DNA of 64,000 nt from Kosmotoga olearia TBF 19.5.1 (GTDB lineage: Bacteria; Thermotogota; Thermotogae; Petrotogales; Kosmotogaceae), in contig NC_012785.1 in assembly GCF_000023325.1 (NCBI RefSeq), forward strand, positions 1,054,001-1,118,000. The letters run 5' to 3'. A model generated the notes under the pieces. It made no database searches. It was not told where the DNA came from and saw only the letters and a program-made list of their open reading frames with translations. Positions within the stretch are counted from its first letter, which is position 1, and every line of letters begins with the position of its first letter. Shown here piece after piece: positions 60,797 through 64,000 of the stretch. The position numbers and the translations under genes were made by a program.

Positions 60797-61855
60797 TCAA
60801 GCATCAACAACGCTTCCATTCTCGAACTTTAACACCCTATCTGCAATAGCAATAGTGGAGGTTCTATGACTTATAACCAAAACCAAAGAATTTTGCCGCT
60901 TCAATTCAAGGAGTGAATCCAATATAATGTTTTCCGTATTAGCATCAAGGAACGATGTTGGTTCATCTAGTATCACTATTTTAGGTCTTCTTAGCAGGAG
61001 TCTTGCCAAACCAATACGTTGTGCTTCTCCAGGTGATATACATAAACCTCGCACTCCCAAATACATATTAAGTCTCTTGGGACTGGTGTCTATTAATTCT
61101 TCTAGACCCGCTTGTTTGACTATTTTCTCTACTTCAGCAATGGAGTACTCCTTCATCCCCAATGTAATATTTTCTAAAAGGGTTCCCTCTATTATAAATG
61201 TAGTTTGAAGCAAGAACCCGATATTTTTTCTGTAATCATCCATCTTGATCGCGTTAATGTTAACCCCATCTATATATATTGCTCCACTTTGTGGTTCAAG
61301 CAATCTCGCAAGGATTCGTGCAAAGGTGCTTTTGCCGGAACCACTACGTCCTGTTAGTGCAACAATATTCCCCGGCTCTAAAACAAGATTCACATTTTTA
61401 ATCACAGGTGTGTAACCATCGTAAGAAAAAGTCACATTACGAATTTCCAAAGCTTTCTCAAAACAAAAGGGTTTGCTACCTTTGCTTCCCACAATATTGT
61501 TTGGTGAATGGATGTAATATTCTTCAAATCTTTCATAAGAGACTTTTACTTCTTGATAGCTTAGGACTATCCCTGTCAGCGACACTACAGGTTGATATAG
61601 CAAACCAGCAAGTAAGTAAAACCCCATGAAAGTCCCCAATGTAATGTTACTGGCGAAAACAAGGTTCGCTCCGACCAATAAAATTCCAAACGACCATAGA
61701 TAATTCAGTAAACTTGCACCTGCTTGATACATAGACTGAAGAAACATTACCCTAATTATCACTTGTATCAATTGCTTCATTCTAGAACTTATATCATTGT
61801 ATGCATACTTTTCCAATTGTATAAAGTCAATAGGTTTTTGACCCGGGAGGGCCAT
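60797..61855 (-). pseudogene. ABC exporter gene truncated by IS21, chimeric start
   Basis: About 340 residues remain of a fused membrane/ATPase exporter, with a helix region (LWSFGILLVGANLVFASNIT) and a full ATPase. Walker A is GRSGSGKSTFARIL, the Q-loop region is NIGFLLQTTFI, the signature is CISPGEAQRIGLAR, Walker B is IVILDEPTSFLD, and the switch is VISHRTST. The N-terminal half of the membrane domain is missing. The IS21 end at 61818 replaces it and supplies the first codons (MALPGQKPIDFI). The ATPase resembles bacteriocin/lipid exporters. Function is doubtful. Confidence 0.8.
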
Positions 61856-61878
61856 AAGGAAATGACCCGCTACCCACC

Positions 61879-62625
61879 TCAGGTATCTTCTAAAATATCC
61901 CTTCTTCGGTAACTTCTTCCAGACATATTGAGAATCAAAGTGTTGTGTGTAATTCTGTCTAACAATGCCATGGTTAGCGCTTTGTCATGGAAAATCTTTA
62001 TCCATTCTGAGAACACGAGATTCGTTGTAATTAACGTGCTCTTTGTTTCGTATCTCATTGCCAGGTATTGGAAGAGCAGCTCTGCACCTTCAATGTCAAA
62101 GGAAATGTATCCTAATTCGTCTATTATCACCAGATCGAGCTTTTTGAATTGTTTTGCGTATCTCACAAGTTGTTTTTCGTCTTTTGCTTCTTTCAGTTCG
62201 TTAATTAGGCCTGCCGCTGTTTTGAATAGAACGTTATATCCTTCTTCACAGGCTTTTATTCCTATCGCCGTTGCCAAATGTGTTTTTCCTGTACCGGAGT
62301 TACCCAGTAGTATTAGGTTTCTATTCGCGCTCAGAAATTTCAACGATTTTAGTTCTTTAAGATGTTTCCTGGCGTCTTCTGGAAGGGCTGCTTCGTTGAG
62401 TTCTTCAAATCTTTTGGGTGTTGGAAATCCTGCCCGCTTTATTTTCTTCACTATGTTTCTGCTTTCTCTGGATTGTACTTCCGATTCCAGTATCTCCAGA
62501 AGGAATTCAATGTAACTCATGCCTTCTTGTTGAGCTTGTCTAGTGATTCTCTCGTAACTGTTGAATATTCCCGGTGTTTTCAGCCTTTTGCACAATCTCA
62601 TTAGTTTTTCATCCACGGTGAACAC
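61879..62625 (-). CDS. istB: IS21-family helper ATPase IstB (copy 2)
   Basis: The 248-residue AAA+ helper, identical to the first copy except FLSANRN (Ala for Glu) and HNTLILN (Thr for Ala). Walker A and B motifs are intact. It overlaps istA by 17 bp. Confidence 0.95.
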   Translation of the reverse strand: MFTVDEKLMRLCKRLKTPGIFNSYERITRQAQQEGMSYIEFLLEILESEVQSRESRNIVKKIKRAGFPTPKRFEELNEAALPEDARKHLKELKSLKFLSANRNLILLGNSGTGKTHLATAIGIKACEEGYNVLFKTAAGLINELKEAKDEKQLVRYAKQFKKLDLVIIDELGYISFDIEGAELLFQYLAMRYETKSTLITTNLVFSEWIKIFHDKALTMALLDRITHNTLILNMSGRSYRRRDILEDT

Positions 62626-64000
62626 CTACCAATCTGTCGAACTCAGAAGGATCACCGTGGTCTATCTGTATCTTCAAAGGATAGTCAAAGGTTTCATATT
62701 GTATGGGCTTTTGTTGTAATAGGTTCCTCATTATGTCTGCTGTTGGGATAATCCCGTTTTCAAAGAGCACTTCTACCTTTTCGCAGAAGGTTTTTTCGTC
62801 ATAATCGTTCAATAATTCCAGTAATTGTACGAATTCCCTTGGCTTAGTGGTATAATATTTGCCGAACAGGACTTTTAGTGTGTCGTTTAATGCCTGGAAG
62901 GCTCTTGATCCTGCAAGGGCTCCAGGCTTTTTTCTTAGGGTGTTCAGGTAGTGAGCTATCTGTATGGCGTATTTACCTTTACCTCTTAAGCGTTTGTGAA
63001 CCGCAACGATTTTGCTTTCTTTCAATATTTCTATACGGTCTGGATATATCTTCAGCTGCACTCTCTTCCCGGGACAATCCTCAGGAACAGAATAGTAATT
63101 ACCGTCCAGCATTATTAACGAATATCTGGATATGATCCTTTCTTCAAGACGATAGTTGTTGTAGCTGGCGGTAGGTAATGCATTTAGTTTTTCTTCATTG
63201 AGAGCTTTTACCGGAACTAACTCTCTTCCATATACAGGAGAAGCATTTAGTTCTGCCAGTTTTTCTTTTAAATATTCATTCGCTTCTTCCAGGGAATCGA
63301 ATTCATTCCTTTCACTGAATACCCAATTTCTAACGAAACCAACACTTTCCTCATCTGTCCCCTTTTCCTGGGGTGAATAAGGATTACACAACCTGGGAGT
63401 GAATCCAAAGAAGGTGGCAAATTTGACGAAGTTCTTGTTCAGGTTCTTCCTGTCTTTCACCACCTTCATGTTGTCGTAGAATATCTCCTGTGGTACACCT
63501 CCAATCTCCTCGAAAAAGTCTATGTGTGCCTGGATTACCTCCTGGGCAGTTTCTCTTTCAAAGACCCTGGAAAAACGATACAGCGAACGATTCAGTACCA
63601 TGAATGCAGCAGGGTATTTCCCTTTTTCACCGGCAATGACGAGTTCCACCTCTCCCCAATCAAATTCAGCTCGTTTACCATCCGGCTTCTGAATGATGTA
63701 GACATCCCTTTGACCGTGTTCTTCCTTCCATTTGCGAACAATCCTTTTCACCGAGGTATAACTTATCTTGTGTCCTTCCTTAACCACCATTTGCCAGATT
63801 TTCTTCGCGGTGAATTGCAAATTCTTGGGTTTGTCCTTGTTGGAATCCAGGAGTTCTTCAATCCTCGCTACTGTCCTTGGCTCAATCGTCCGACGCTTAA
63901 AAGGAACGGGCTTCCTAACAATTACTTCCTTTGCGCTTCCTAATTTCACTGCTTCGATTCTGCGTAAATACTTCCTGACGGTGTTCCGGGATATCCCGGT
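62609..64000 (-). CDS. istA: IS21-family transposase IstA (copy 2, N-terminus beyond window)
   Basis: The reading frame is open to the window end. Its last visible codons (ISRNTVRKYL) correspond to residues about 27-36 of copy 1, so roughly 25 residues are missing. The DDE residues are present. Differences from copy 1 are KESKIV for KEGKVV, KVLFG for KVVFG and EKVEVLF for EKIEELF. Confidence 0.94.
   Translation of the reverse strand, partial: TGISRNTVRKYLRRIEAVKLGSAKEVIVRKPVPFKRRTIEPRTVARIEELLDSNKDKPKNLQFTAKKIWQMVVKEGHKISYTSVKRIVRKWKEEHGQRDVYIIQKPDGKRAEFDWGEVELVIAGEKGKYPAAFMVLNRSLYRFSRVFERETAQEVIQAHIDFFEEIGGVPQEIFYDNMKVVKDRKNLNKNFVKFATFFGFTPRLCNPYSPQEKGTDEESVGFVRNWVFSERNEFDSLEEANEYLKEKLAELNASPVYGRELVPVKALNEEKLNALPTASYNNYRLEERIISRYSLIMLDGNYYSVPEDCPGKRVQLKIYPDRIEILKESKIVAVHKRLRGKGKYAIQIAHYLNTLRKKPGALAGSRAFQALNDTLKVLFGKYYTTKPREFVQLLELLNDYDEKTFCEKVEVLFENGIIPTADIMRNLLQQKPIQYETFDYPLKIQIDHGDPSEFDRLVGVHRG

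Larger units (their letters stand above)
61818..64000 (-). mobile_element. IS21-family insertion sequence, copy 2 (runs off window)
   Basis: The right end TGTATAAAGTCAATAGG at 61818 matches that of copy 1, and the element continues to the window end in the opposite orientation. The proteins are nearly identical to those of copy 1 (two substitutions in IstB, five in the visible IstA). The other end and target duplication are outside the window. Confidence 0.92.

Overview
The window is a bacterial chromosome segment of moderate GC content. The best guess is a member of the Thermotogota, probably Kosmotogaceae (Kosmotoga/Mesotoga-like). That is an inference from the gene set: a TM1266-type hydrogenase regulator, a pyrophosphate-type phosphofructokinase, a cyclic 2,3-diphosphoglycerate synthetase-like GTPase, RtcB, AddAB-type nuclease, several HD-GYP proteins and strong Shine-Dalgarno sites with many TTG/GTG starts. 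No rRNA or other species marker is present.

Layout. 1-1110: start of a LacI regulator with two operators, a repeat island, and tRNA-Pro. 1252-4002: E1-like enzyme plus small sulfur carrier, then the cDPG synthetase-like GTPase. 4071-10229 (mostly minus): isoaspartyl methyltransferase, a possible 24-residue peptide gene with its own terminator, an HD-GYP protein, and the TldD/TldE pair. 10345-14014: MBL hydrolase facing a four-gene minus-strand operon (DUF1858-like, GDPD, ElyC-like, C69 peptidase). 14194-19037: proline-to-glutamate operon (2Fe-2S subunit, fused FAD/Fe-S subunit, FAD proline dehydrogenase-type subunit, P5C dehydrogenase). 19098-24463: small exported protein, repeat island, PPi-type PFK, and a histidine kinase/receiver/HD-GYP operon. 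24896-27278: complete IS21-family element inserted in a terminator. 27344-36233: HTH regulator, M20 peptidase, mannose-1-P guanylyltransferase, diguanylate cyclase facing an HD-GYP plus binding-protein operon, repeat island, TM1266-like regulator. 36341-43112: AddB, AddA, PH-domain membrane protein. 43214-45298: CPBP protease, PadR, and a broken aldo/keto reductase. 45399-55282 (minus): sugar locus with two glycosyltransferases, a GH1 enzyme, ABC importer, beta-phosphoglucomutase, LacI and an MFS carrier. 55548-58883: group II intron carrying an IS256-family element. 59249-60400: RtcB. 60408-64000: gene remnants and a second, inverted IS21 copy that cuts an ABC exporter gene.

How the genes work together. 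Proline is probably oxidised through P5C to glutamate. The sugar locus would import an oligosaccharide under LacI control and route beta-glucose 1-phosphate into glycolysis. Three HD-GYP proteins and one GGDEF protein suggest active cyclic-di-GMP signalling.

The most unusual signal is a dispersed family of intergenic arrays built from about 21-bp units. Each unit is a 14-15-bp hairpin plus a 6-bp spacer. Stem sequences differ between units, but the two arms change together. These arrays sit in the same islands as a 21-bp palindrome (ATCCTGAA...TTCAGGAT) and degenerate CTCGG-type tandem repeats. The group II intron is inserted exactly at a unit boundary of one array.
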